From contig NC_065873.1 in the NCBI RefSeq assembly GCF_933775445.1, positions 7,688,001 through 7,752,000 on the forward strand: a stretch of DNA of 64,000 nucleotides. Direction: 5' to 3'. This DNA comes from Argentina anserina (Eukaryota; Streptophyta; Magnoliopsida; Rosales; Rosaceae). The translations under genes and the position numbers were made by a program. The notes under the pieces were generated by a model. That model ran no database searches. It saw only the letters and a list, made by a program, of their open reading frames with translations, and was not told the DNA's origin. Below, in pieces: positions 10,714-23,100 of this stretch (the first letter of the stretch is position 1; every line of letters begins with the position of its first letter).

Positions 10714-12820
10714 TGTCACGACCCCGAATTTTGAATGATAAAAATTCGAATTCGAAGCCATGAAAACTCTAAAACAATCTCAAGTATATTGAAATCATCT
10801 TATCATAACAGTGTATCGAAACTGAGTCCACATCATGAATCAGTCGACTAGAATAATACACAACAAGTGGAAATGTAAAATTCACTCAATCCTCACCACA
10901 AACAACAGAAATAAATCTTCGAGAATCTTCAGCGAAAGCCCTCTAATTCTGCTAATCCACACCTGCAGAACTATCCCATACACCATCGAATAAGTGCACC
11001 GGGATTGTAAACACAAACCCGATAAGCTTTGCAGCTCGTATGAGTAAAACAACAAAATAACATTCATAGTAATACGGGAGTAAATACTGAAACAATCAAT
11101 TATGAATGCACTCATGAGTCACAGGACGGCCCATCTGGTTGTCCAATAATATCTAAAAATATAAGTGCTCATGAGAAATCAGGCAACCCATCTGTTTACC
11201 GAATTACATTTATAATACGGGTACTCATGAGACCCAAGTACTCATTCGTTACCCCTCATGCAGTACACCGTCGGGCATTGCGCAACCCATATGTCACCCA
11301 AAAATCCCAAAAATATGGGTACTCATAAGCTGGTAACCCATTTGTTACCCCTCATGCAGTACACCGGTAGACAGACTAGAGCTCTAACGATATCGTAACT
11401 TTCGCCCGGCCAAGGCTAGGTTCTGACATGCCAACATGTCCAAAGACTGGTCCGAAGACAGAAAACACATCCGAAGACAGAAAACATTTTAACAAAACTC
11501 AATGCTAAAACCACGTACAATAACAAGCCACTCATGTTATTGTACTACAGCAAGCGACTCTTACTCACACAAAATAAATATAGTTGTCACAATATAATTC
11601 ATTTGGAAATAAGAATGTAACAGTATATAATATAGCAACTCATATATATGTATCGTATTTACCATTTTATACACATACACTATATTATATACATGTCATA
11701 GTTCGATCTTTTTAAGAAAACGTAAATGAGTCACCACCAATGGTAGGCGCGTCATAGTGAGATTTACTCACATTCACCATAGTCCATAATCATAAAAAAC
11801 CTTTTCAAAATTATTTATTAAAATAGCGTTTCACTTACCCATGAACCATAGACGATCAAGTTCATGTAATTTAAACCAAAACATATTTTTAAAATAATTT
11901 TTATAAACTAGTGATGCAACGACTATGGTCACAACACAAACTAAATTCATAATTATAATACTACTTCGATCATGATGATCAATTTGAGATTTAATCACCT
12001 TATTTCCTGCGTGCAACTTCCACGACACTGAAAGTAATTTCCTCACTCGTTTCGTCAGTCATCTAATACCATGATAAAATGCTTAGAAAATGATACGTAA
12101 AATATAAGGTGACAAATTTCAGTACAGCTAAATGTTGTTCATAAAACACTGTTCATGTTTTACTGTTTTTACTAAACAATGTTTGAATTTACTGTTTAGT
12201 AAACACTGTTCGTATTACTGTGTATCGAGACTGTTCATGACCACTGTTCATGCGTTACCACTGTACACCACCCGCCACCAATGACCACCAAATTTCACCA
12301 CCACAATCTAAATGACATTCCTAACAACTTCTTAGTTCACAACAAAGTCTAAATCAAAGCTTAAAACCTCATATTTCGGAATATCCGAAAAATCCCAAAT
12401 CATGAACCCTAGAATTGAACTTTCTCGATTCGAGTTCTTACCTTTCGATTTAGCTCAAAACCATTACAGGGGTTGTTGACGATGTTGAGGCAAGGAGTTT
12501 GAGACCGGTGGTGAAGCTTAAACTCACCGGAGATCGCCGAAAAATTGAAAAACACAACCTGGTCACCGACGAGTATTTGGGTCGACTTCCGGGCTTCGAT
12601 GCGTGGATACCGCCGTGCTACTACACGATCCACCACCACAGGGAGGTGCACAAGGAGGAGACGAAGCTATCTGGGTTGGCCCGGTCACCTAAAACCGCTG
12701 GAGTCGGCTGGAAAAGTCGGGTCTGGTCGGGTCGGCCGGATCCGGGTCGTGTCAGAAGGAAATTTTCGCCTCTAAAGGCACGGGTGCGGAGAAAGGGGGA
12801 GACAAAATGGGGTTATGACA
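10714..12820 (-). repeat. 5' LTR of a gag-less Ty3/gypsy element (family A)
   Basis: On the minus strand this 2,107-bp LTR starts TGTCATAACCCC (12820) and ends GGGGTCGTGACA (10714), and the primer binding site follows after two bases. It shares landmarks with the family-A LTRs at 5340-6947, 42479-42807 and 46117-48525. The conserved core lies at 10949-11047. No partner LTR in the same orientation is seen to the left, so the element is truncated. The plus-strand ORF at 12499-12894 falls inside the LTR and is not taken as a gene. Confidence 0.85.
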
Positions 12821-13522
12821 TAGCGAAAAGCCCTCAAGCCCCCCTTTTTATCTACAAGTTTAGATATTACGATTTACTGCCGGCTAGTTTTTGAAATGCG
12901 TTGTAAAGCCTAATCTGGCCCTGCCCAACAAGTTAGTATATATGGCCTACATTGAAGCATTTTTATTTCAGTGTAAACAACAAATTGTACAAATATCAAA
13001 ATTAATTCTCATAAAAATAGATTTATTTAATTCCACGACTAAGTCACATTATTTTTTCAGTATAAAGACTACTATAAATAGTTGTCAAACTATATTGTTA
13101 CAATTCATGATTATCATATTGCAATCACCATCATTAGGACGTTTTCATTTTTATTGTCTTGATGATGAATACATAACCCTAGCCATTGATCCACAATTAC
13201 TACTAATAGAGTCTCGAAAACTTGCTGAATTTCTGACAATTTTCTCTCGGTTTTTTATGTGACTATAGCAACCCTTGACATCGATTAACCAAGGTGAGAT
13301 CTTTCAAACTTCGTCTTCTTCTACACTTTTCATAACATTTATTTAGTTTGGGTGTGTGCTGTGTTTTCAACCGATTTTGAGCATCTTTATCGCTCTTTGA
13401 CCTCTAGTTTAATTTATTTTTATAATGTTCATACTTCTTAGTCCAAGATTTTCATGTTAGATTTATCAGTCAATTGAATTGATCTATAAATTTATCTACG
13501 TCTCTAAAATAAACATAATTCA
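12821..13522. other. Intergenic sequence between LTRs
   Basis: AT-rich. A 123-codon plus-strand frame at 12891-13262 has no recognisable features and begins beside the LTR end, so I treat it as chance. The last 90 bp belong to a diverged duplication described separately. Confidence 0.3.
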
Positions 13523-16216
13523 TTTCATGTAACACCCCTAAATTCAGAACAGTAAAAATTTGAATTTATGGATGCTAACACTCTGATATAACTTCAATAA
13601 ATGAAATTACGTTAGAGCAGCTGAATATCTTATCCAAGTTTAACAAAACACTTAGACTTCAAACTGTAACAGAACGTAAATACACGTGGAAGTTGTACAG
13701 TAGTCAACTCTCACAAGTCCTCACCAAAATAGGAAAATGAACAGAAGTAAAAACAACACCATGCTATTACACTGCTCACTCCTTCCTTCTCTACTACTGC
13801 GAAGTACCTGCAGTACTACCCCTGCACCAATAATGGTACACCAGAATTGTAAACACAAACCTGGTCAGCTACAAAGCTGGTATGAGTAAACCAAAAGAAA
13901 TACTCAAGGATAATGTAACATATTTCTAAACACTGAAATATATATAAAACAACATTATCATCACAACACTAACAACGTCAACTCGCAACCAATGCCACAA
14001 CAAATGCCACATATTGCTACACAAGCATAATCACAACTCACAATCACATCGCAACACATGCAGAACATTCTGGGTTAATTCGACCCTCAAGTCGCACCCA
14101 GAAGATTGGCAGTAATACTAGAGCTCTAGATGATCATCCCTACAACCGGCCAAGGAGTGGTTCTGACATATGCCTACGCCACTAAGGCCGCCAAACAGGC
14201 AGAACATTGAAATACATTTTGCCACTTGGGCCACCGCTAAGGCTAAATCATATGTATTCATTTTCTTTCGCCAAACTGGGCGCCGCCACTAAGGCAGAAC
14301 AACTCACACAAGTATTTTGCCTAAAAAGGCCGCCACAAAGACAACACCACAACCACAAAGTTACACACGCAATAATCAAACCGGAAGGTACATTTTCTTT
14401 TCTTCCGGAAACAACAAAATAATCACAACACAATAACGCCCGAAGGTACATTTTCTTCCCTTCCGGTCACACAACATATAAGCACTTCGACTATACAAAT
14501 ATTCCATCCAAAAACCTCCAATTTACCGAGAGGTACATTTTATTCCCCCTCGGTCTCATCCTCCACAGTTCAATGAAAACCAACTAAAAATACACAATAT
14601 ATTTCACAAATATAGTAGTTTTATATACTTAGTAATAAATATATGCATATCATATTACCATTTAGATATACGTATATAAATCACAAAATATATACACATT
14701 TATATTCAATCACGCAACAAGTAAAAATATATAAAATGTAAGTTCACATGTCTAGTTACCGCCAAGGTAACTAGACCAAACGTGAGGTTTACTCACCTTA
14801 ATGCTTGCTTCCATTCTAACTCAACAAGTCGAACACTTGTTTCCAACTCAAGCACCTAAGTCAAACAAAGCTCCACTTAGTAAAAAGGAACCAAAACAAA
14901 CCAAATAATGAGCACTTCATAAATGTCGGCAAGAATGCTGAAATTACTAAGGTCACCCATGCTACACACTAGTGGCATCTACTCAAACCTCTTCACAATT
15001 TCTTCTCTTACTTTCCAAAATGTCACAACTTAACTAAACAACTTCCCTAACAATACCATGGCACTCCCAAACATCTCCTACTCCCTCAAGCCCCCCCCCT
15101 TGCTTTCCAAAAGAACCCCTTCACTACCAAAACACCAAAACAGTGGCCTAACTACTTCCACTGTATCAAAATCTCTCACAGGAATTCCATCAAACACCTT
15201 TTGTGCATTCCCTTCAACCCTTCCACTTCTCACAACCAAGACCCCAAAACTTACAATATCTCTTGACCTTTAAATAACTCACCATTACCACTAAGAACAC
15301 AACCAAACAACAATATAATATAACCAACAAGGAAAAACGAAATTACCAAGCTGAGCTCTTCAAGTCACTGCCCAAAATTAGCAGCAACCAACCAAGCCAC
15401 TGGTGCACACAAGCAGTAGTTTTACTAGCACCTCAAGGTCTCCTTCTACCGGCTACAGCTGCAGCAACACTCCCCAGGCAGCAGCAGCAGGGGCAGTAGC
15501 AGTAGGGGCAGCAACAGCAGGAGCAACAGCAGCAGCAAACAACAAGAAACAACAAGCAGTACGGTGGTTGGGTGAGAAGATCAAAGGAGAAGAAGAATTT
15601 ATGGAGAGAAAGAAGAGAATGACAGTGGGAAGAAGAAAAAGAAACTGAAGAAGAAGAGATACGTTCGGTGGAGAAGAAGAGAAAGAAATACCTAAATGTG
15701 TGTATTTCTCATTCTATCCCTTCTCTTTCTAGTTCTCCAAAATCGGAAACCCATCTTCCAATAATGATAACTCCTTCTCCCGACTTCCGAAAATTACGTG
15801 CCAAATATCTACGAACTTGTTTTGACGAGCTCTATAACTTTCATGATGAAATATTTCAGAAACGAGTGACGGATCAAAAGTCAACTGTTGAGTCAATCGA
15901 ATTAAATCGAAAAACGACTTAATGATTCTCGAACCGATTCCTATTTCGAATGAAGGCTATTTAAAAGACGTAGAGTATTGATATAACCAAAATATCATTT
16001 CATTAATCTCCATGAAATTACAAGAAATGAATAACGAAATTCGGGTTATTACATTTCATATTCAGCCTCTCAATTGAGAGCATTAAATCTTCTTAAAACC
16101 TCATCACTTAAATCGATTAAATCTGCATACTTCTTAGTTTAGGGTTTTCAATTTAGATTTATCAATAAAATAAACTTATTTGTAAATGTAGCTACATCTC
16201 TAAGGCAAACATAGTT
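13430..16216 (+). repeat. Diverged direct duplication split by a solo LTR
   Basis: About 90 bp at 13430-13522 (beginning ATACTTCTTAG and ending ACATAATTCATTTCA) recur with differences at 16124-16216. A linked segment containing GAGAGCATTAAA recurs at about 16078 and 16236. The two units were adjacent before the solo LTR at 13528-16053 inserted into the end of the first. Confidence 0.6.
13528..16053 (-). mobile_element. Solo LTR of a Ty3/gypsy element (family B), TTTCA target duplication
   Basis: On the minus strand it starts TGTAATAACCCGAATTTCG (16053) and ends GGGGTGTTACA (13528). The 5-bp target duplication TTTCA is perfect at 13523-13527 and 16054-16058, which proves a complete single LTR left by recombination between the two LTRs of a full element. 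Length is 2,526 bp. It shares with family A the CATGAAAGTTATAGAGCTCG box and a recognisable version of the conserved core (about 13838-13895). The plus-strand frames at 15058-15922, one Ala/Gln-rich, are antisense to the LTR and not taken as genes. Confidence 0.92.
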
Positions 16217-16484
16217 CATTTCATCAAATTTAGCCACTCGAGAGCATTAAACCTTCTTAAATCAGATCATATCAATCTTGTTTTGAGCTATATGCTTTTG
16301 TTATATTTTCTAAACAAGTAGATTACAAAGAAAAATCATATGACCAAAATACATAGATCGAGAAATAGAGTGATAAAATTTTAAAGAACTCATAATATCA
16401 TGCATTAATTGATGATATTGTTTAAGGCTTTGAGCCATAGTTTGTGCCCATAACAAATTATTAGAGGAGAGGTTGTAACTAAGT

Positions 16485-16945
16485 AGCACGGACACGAACA
16501 CGAGTGTCCGTATTGGACACGATTCGATACGTAGACACGGCATATAGAAATTTTTTTGGACACGGACACGTGGTGGACACGTTAATTAAATATTATTTTT
16601 AATATATATATTTTTATTAAAAAAATTATTTTATAAATTTGAAAGTATTTAGAATTTTAGATGTATATATATGTCAAAGTGTGTATTAAAATGATGAAAA
16701 CATAACTTGTTAGAATGTCTAAGGACTTGATATATATGTATCTTGGATAACCAAGGTTCGAATCTCACCACAAGCATTCTTATTTTTACCACGAGTTTCT
16801 CTCCTTATATATATTAAAGTGTGCATAAATATAACAAAAACTGAATCTGTTGGAATAATTGAGGAGTTGTTGAGTGCCTTGGATGACCAAGGTTCGATTC
16901 TCACCATAAGCACTTTCACTTTCACTATAATGGCGTGTCCGTGCA
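16485..16945. mobile_element. Small TIR element with GCACGGACACG ends
   Basis: GCACGGACACG at 16486-16496 is mirrored as CGTGTCCGTGC at 16934-16944, enclosing about 460 bp without coding capacity. Inside are two direct copies (period about 136 bp) of a segment containing ACCAAGGTTCGA-TCTCACCA (about 16750 and 16886). These include a match to the B box of tRNA-type Pol III promoters. A clear target duplication was not found. Confidence 0.5.
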
Positions 16946-17369
16946 ACCTAAGGTTGTAATTAACATTTGAAAAAAAAAAGAGAATAATAAGCCATATTAT
17001 GTGCTCAAGAAAAAAAAAATTAATTTATCTCATAAAGGGACTTGACAAACTTCTTTGCATAACATTAGCTTTTAGACGAGTGCCTTTATTTCATTAAATA
17101 TCGTCATAAGCGACATTATAAGATTACTATTTGTTAAAATAAGCAAATCTAAAATCGCACGTGTAATGCAATATATTTATCTTAAAAAATGTATAATAAT
17201 GCAAACAGATTGTTATAATATATGAACACCAAATAAATAATATTCACTAGTACAACCTTATGGGAAATTCTAGTATGAGTCATCCAACTAGTAATATTGT
17301 CCTCAAAATTGTAATTGTGTTGATAAAGTTATAAATTTTTAATTACAACTTGGGTTATTAATATAGTTC
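16946..17369. other. AT-rich intergenic sequence
   Basis: Nothing recognisable beyond short homopolymer runs. Confidence 0.3.
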
Positions 17370-17543
17370 TCAAACTTGTAAGTTGAATGTGTTGACTTCA
17401 TTATTCTTGTTGAGACTCAGGTAGGTTGGGAGAGTGTCTACGAGCATTTCCATTTGTTTGATTTTCTCATGAACCCTTACATGTGTGGCCAGTCCCTCCT
17501 TCACTGTATAAGCTTCACCACACTCTTCGCAAAAGTAAATCAT
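17370..17543 (-). CDS. Single C2H2 zinc-finger ORF or terminal exon, 57 aa
   Basis: The minus strand encodes a short protein starting MIYFCEECGEAYTVKEGLAT and continuing HVRVHEKI. The finger C-x2-C-x12-H-x3-H is complete, with the hydrophobic Y and L positions of a classical C2H2 finger. A 3' splice-site-like TATTTGCAG lies two bases upstream of the ATG, so this may be the last exon of a longer gene whose upstream exons I could not find, or a stranded fragment. There is no EAR motif. The helix lacks the QALGGH motif typical of plant C2H2 repressors. A role in nucleic-acid binding is inferred from the finger only. Confidence 0.45.
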   Translation of the reverse strand: MIYFCEECGEAYTVKEGLATHVRVHEKIKQMEMLVDTLPTYLSLNKNNEVNTFNLQV

Positions 17544-17979
17544 TGCTGCAAATAATAGTGTGATTTAGTTTAGCATGTAAAATGACCAATTATACTTTCT
17601 CAACATCATCAATCGTATTAAATACCCAACTATATATTGTCATATATGAGATAGAGATGAACGTACAAGATGCATCAATTCCATGACTACATTATATACA
17701 ATTACAATTTTGACGACTCAATTACCACTTTCAACACTAATATTACTATTTTAACAACACAAGTGGTAAATACAAATTCACAACTTATTCAACTCAATTA
17801 CAAAACCTTGAGGAGAGTATTAATAATTTGATGACTCATTTTACAACTTTAAGAAAAAGTTGATACATATATATGTATGATATTATACATCAACACAGTC
17901 TAGCATGACGCCAACCTTACAATATCATGTCAAATAAAAATTGAAAATGTAGTATTCTTAATTGTTAATACTAAACTCG
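17544..17979. other. AT-rich intergenic sequence
   Basis: No gene, element end or RNA gene seen. Confidence 0.3.
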
Positions 17980-18140
17980 TAGGGATAGCGTGGCGGTTGG
18001 CTAGTTTGAGACCTCTAGATTTAAGTTTGAAACTCCATGACGCCTTAGTGAATAGTCGGTGTTGAGGTCTTGGGCATGGACCTATTCTCGATCCTGCCTC
18101 ATGGTGATGTAGTGGGTTATGCAGAAATACCATGCATGGG
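17980..18140 (+). repeat. tRNA-derived SINE-like sequence
   Basis: TAGCGTGGCGG at 17986-17996 fits a Pol III A box with one mismatch, and AGTTTGAAACT at about 18024-18034 fits a decayed B box, at a tRNA-like spacing of about 38 bp. The following TCATGGTGATGTAGTGGGT block is unlike the surrounding AT-rich DNA. The 3' tail is not clear. The call is inferred from box pattern and composition. Confidence 0.45.
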
Positions 18141-20184
18141 TATATGTACTACTTAATCGAACAAAGACTTCTAAATGGATTACATGATAATGTTCAATGC
18201 ATTGAAATATCAGTTTTTACATCATATCGGTTTCATCTGACACATATGGTATTCTGTTTATATATTTTACAAAGAATAAATTTAACATATTGAGATTTAC
18301 TACTATGTCAGACTCTAAAGGTGTGGTCAATTTTTGTTTAAAAATATACAACGAATCCAATTCTGTTAATTTTTTTTCCACATAAAAAGAAAGCAATATT
18401 TTTCGGTTGCAATGTGGGAAGACATTGAGTCGTTGATTTGTTGAAGACACGAAACTCGCGTGTATTTCGTCATAAAAGAAATTTGTCTTTTATCCACGGC
18501 ACATAGATTTTGCATTTCAAGATTTACGGTATTAATTACTATTAATCAATGATAGCGGATGCAGTCAAATCCCGAATTTAAGAGTATTCGCTTTTCATAG
18601 AAATGAATCCTCTCCACCGAACCCATGTAGGTCAATAAATAGGTCGTTGCCGAGAATCCACTGAACATCACATCTGAATTCTCGTAAATAGAACAGCTGA
18701 AAACATTTCAACAATAGTTTGAAATTATCTTTCATTCTCCACTGTCTGAAACGCAACAATCGAAACATTTCTGCACTAGTGTGAGAGTGTTTGTGTTTCA
18801 CTCACCATTTCTCAAATACAATCGATTGAAACAAACCACCAACTTATTGTTATAGTGCTTCATTCTCCATTATCTGTAAGTATTTTCTAGCACATTTTAT
18901 TTTATGTACATGCAAATTTACTAGTAGAATTGGTGACATCAACATGCAAGAAAACAAGTGTAGTATTTCATTGAGAATCGAAGACATCATCATATTTAAA
19001 TCTCTCTTTCTCAATCTCCTACAAGTTTGTACAAAATCCTGAATGAAATATGCTTTCTAGTGATGTTACACATGAATGCATGAAGTTAATAAATTAAATA
19101 AAACAGAAAGCCCAAAAATTATGGTCAAATCACAACGGTCATTGTTATACCTATCTTGACAACAGTGCAACCTTTAATCACTTACACTTCCATTCATGGG
19201 CATTTTGTACTAAATTGAAGAAACAAAACTACTGGAGCAGTTTGGCACGTCATTAAATAAGTCGTGTAAAACTCAGCCTCAAGTGACCAGTACACTTTTT
19301 ATGCCTATAATTTATACTAGTTTGGTTTCTTTTACTCCCTCCCTCTCTATCCTCTCTCTATTTCTCTCTCCTCTCTCTCTCTCCTCCATGAAACTTAACT
19401 GACTTTTCCGGCATTGACTGACCTATGAGTCGCCGGGGTCCGTCTCTGAGGCTCAAAGTCAGATCGGTGAGCTGAGCTCTTCACCCACCTTGATACATTT
19501 CACTAAAGTTTTGATCTTTTCCGTTTAATTGTTTAAGTATTGACCAAGCAATGAAGATTATGTGTCAAAGATGTTATATTTTTGCGTTCTTCCCATCAAA
19601 TTCCCCATATTTATAGTCAGTCAATTCACACCCACAAGTTATTATCATTTCCTGAGTTACTTTGTAATATCCTCTGCTTTTAATTCTGGGTTTCCTTTGT
19701 TATTCTGGAAACAAACATATATAGCTGGTGTTTTGTTGCACAGGAAATGCCTGATATCTGCATTTTACTATTCCTGAGATTTTTTCATTTAATTCATGCA
19801 ATTCTGACCAAAGGGTGAAGATTCTGTGCTGATTGTATCTTCTGGCTCTTAATTTCTGCCATTGAGATCATAAACAATATAACTTCTCAGTTACTTTTTA
19901 TATCTTTTGCTTTAATTTGTGCAATTGATGTTATCCTGGAAAGTGGAAACTGATATAGCTGGTCATAGTTGTAGGGAATTGTCTGGTGCAAATCATGTTT
20001 CAGCCTTGTTGGAAATAAATTAATTTCACTAAGTAGGTTATTTTTATGCATTGCATTTTAGGTGGAAGTTGTTTTGTTGGAGGGATCCCTGTGGGGAATT
20101 TGGTCCCAAGTTGTAGTATTGGACATGTCCGATACTAATTCTTGAGATAGGAAAGTCAGGAAATTGGGTTAGTTTGTTGAGGGG
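18141..20184. other. Upstream region and probable 5' UTR of the demethylase gene
   Basis: No other gene is supported. A pyrimidine-rich CT tract at about 19336-19386 is typical of plant promoters and leaders. The sequence from about 19400 to 20184 is probably a 5' UTR with one or more introns, but I cannot fix the transcription start or the leader splice sites. Confidence 0.4.
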
Positions 20185-23100
20185 ATGAGCTCAAGGATGA
20201 AGTTTGGAGGGGATTTTTCAGTTCCAATAGAGGAGAATTATCGGTCCATGCCTCCTTGGGTACCTGTAACACCACAGAAGCCTCTTCCATTGAAGCATCA
20301 GCATATCATGCTTGAACCCTACGGTATTCACCTACCGGCAGCAAATTGGCAACAAGGATATGGGAATGTACAATTGGGGGATAATTATTATGGCACGAGC
20401 CAAGCTTTCAGCCCAGTTGTTCAGTTTCCTAGAAATGTTGCTTTTTATGGCGTTGATGGAGGTCTGGCTCCGAAGAATGGAATGACAAATCACAATGCAG
20501 GTTCTTACTCACAGTATCTTGGCAGTGACAGCTCAGGTTGGAATGATGGATCCGTCACACAACTACTTCCTCAAGATAATGCAGCTGCAGTTTACGTTGC
20601 CTCTGCAAACAGGAGCAGAAGTGTTGACATGGCAGCAAATGCACCTCTAACTCCTATGTTGCATCCTCCAGTGGCCAACCAAAGAAACAGTTCAAGTAGT
20701 TTCTTGCCGGCCAACCGAAGTTGCAACAATGGTTCATACCCTTCAAGTGCAGTGATGAGCAGGCCCGCAGCTGTGGATTTCCCTTCCCAGTTCAACGACA
20801 GTCAGGGGCACTCCAATGTAGCTAATTGGTTGCTTAACAACGAAAATCACAGCTCAAGTGCAAACCTGTTGAGTAGCGGTTACAGCTCAACCCATATAGG
20901 TGAGAGTAAGTATTTTAATCTAATTCTGATATTTCTCTTGTTCATGAAGGAATGGTTTCCTTTCAACCATTGCTAAAAAGAATAATGCATTACAATTTAT
21001 GCAGTCATAATTCCACTTTATTATTGTTACAAACAAAAAAGAAAAAAAAAATAAATCCAATGACAAAGACAAGATGTTAGGGAAAAAAATAGGTTCAGAT
21101 TTGATACAAAGTTGCCACCAAATTGACTTCACTTTACGACGCGTTTTTATGTAACATATTAGTTATTCTGCACGTGATACTCATAGTGAAGATTTAGGAA
21201 TCATCATCCCATTGTTTATCAAATCAGTTAGCGGAAACTTTAGATTTATGAGATTAGGTATCATGAACATTCTGGTCTTTGATGTCATAAATTAGAGAAA
21301 TGATCTAAATGTTGCATAAATTTTATTTGATATTAGTCATATTACTGTTTTTTTTCAAAACTTTGCCCATTTCATATGAGACTTGATGAAGTTGAGCATT
21401 CAGTTTATTTTGACACGTTACGCTTGTAAATGTTTTAATAAACATAACTCTAGACCATCAAATGAATATATGATCTCAGAAATTCTATTAATTGTAAACA
21501 GTAAACACGACTTGACAAAAAATTTGTTTTTCTTCACAGATGATTTCATGCCCTTGCGACCGAGCTATGATTTAAATTTAAACTGCTTACCGGAAACAGA
21601 AGGCGATACTACTTCATGTGCTCCCAGCCAACTCCAATTCACACCATATAGGGCCAATTATTTGGAGAACAACCAGCTTCCTTCAATACAAACATCACTG
21701 ACAGGTGGAAGCTTGAGTAAGGAAAACGAGAAGCATGTGAACTTTTTCACTTCTACAAGAGATGCAGCAATTCAGAATCATGGTGGAGAACTTTTGCAGA
21801 ATATCGTGGAGTCAGCTTCTGCAGCCATTCCTACACCATACAAGGAAAACAATGATTCTGAACATGATGGTGACAGAGGTATCGATCAAAACCAGACCCC
21901 CCAGCAGAAAACACCTAAGAGAAGAAAACACAGACCGAAAGTAATTATAGAGGGCAAACCCAAAAGGACTCCAAAGCCTGCAATTGAAAAGAATGCAGAG
22001 CCTAAGGAGCGCCTAACAGGAAAGAGGAAGAACCCAAAGAATGCAGAGCCTAAGGACCCCCGAACAGGAAAGAGGAAGTATACGAGAAAAAATATCCAAA
22101 AGGAATCCTCAAGTCAAGTGGCAGATAGTACAAGTGAAGCAACATACCATAATGCTGGAATAGGTGCAAGATCATGCAGGAGAGTTCTAAATTTTGATCA
22201 GCGTGGAGAACAAGGAAAAGCTTATAGACTTAATCAGTCTAAAATGAAGTCTTCTAATTTGATTGACCTAGAGAGTGAAATGCTGGAGGAAAACCAGAGA
22301 CGGGAAACTATGAGTCACTTTAGCCCTTCACTGAGTCATCTGCGAAGTAACTTTTTAATTCATCCAGAAAGACAAGAATCTGCAGCTCTCCTAGCTACAC
22401 GAGGAGACACACAAAACAATTTGCATGTTGCAAAAACACATGCAGATAGTCGATATGAATCTGCTCCCATGCCACAACATAGCCATGCTGAAGGTATTAG
22501 CAAGCATTCCATGCAAGCAAAGACTGATGGTGAAAACCATGAGACGACTAAAGAGACAGCCAATCAGGAAAGTAGTGGCACTATCAGCAAATCAAGCCAT
22601 AAGAAGCAGAAAGTTGACACAGGATTCTTGTCCATCCATCACACGCCTTTGGAAGTCACAGCAGATGAGGAGGGTCTTGGAAAATTTGACAGAAAAAGGG
22701 CAAATAAAGCCGTCTCAAATGGGTTTGCAGCAGCACTGAACCACACAATATTGACTTCTTACATTGGAAGTAGCAGAATGAAAGAGAGAAAAATCAATGG
22801 GGTCAACAAGTGTACCAGTGACGGGTTCAGTGAATCCATTGCCTCTGCGCATAATTTGCCAAAGCAGCAGATGCCTTTCAAATCAAATTCTTGCAAAGAA
22901 ATCTCTCCAGTTCTGAGCTTCTCCACCAACTCCACAACTGAAATATGTAATCAGCTTGTCTCATCACCTCCCAGAAAATCCTCTCGACGAGGGAAGGGGC
23001 AAACTCAGGAACCCAAGTCAGTGACTAAGCAGACTGTGAGATCCACCACGTTGGGATCTGCTTTATCAAGTACAAGTAAAATGCTGCAAGAACAGAATTT

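Noticed and set aside
12499..12894. 131-codon plus-strand ORF with basic C-terminal part
   Set aside because: Lies mostly inside and antisense to the LTR at 10714-12820; no domain, and GC-rich LTR leader DNA easily gives open frames.
15058..15922. Three plus-strand ORFs, one Ala/Gln-rich
   Set aside because: All within the solo LTR 13528-16053 and on its antisense strand; low-complexity CAG/GCA repeats explain the composition.
18595..18801. 68-codon minus-strand ORF
   Set aside because: No motif, no splice context, AT-rich neighbourhood; cannot be supported.
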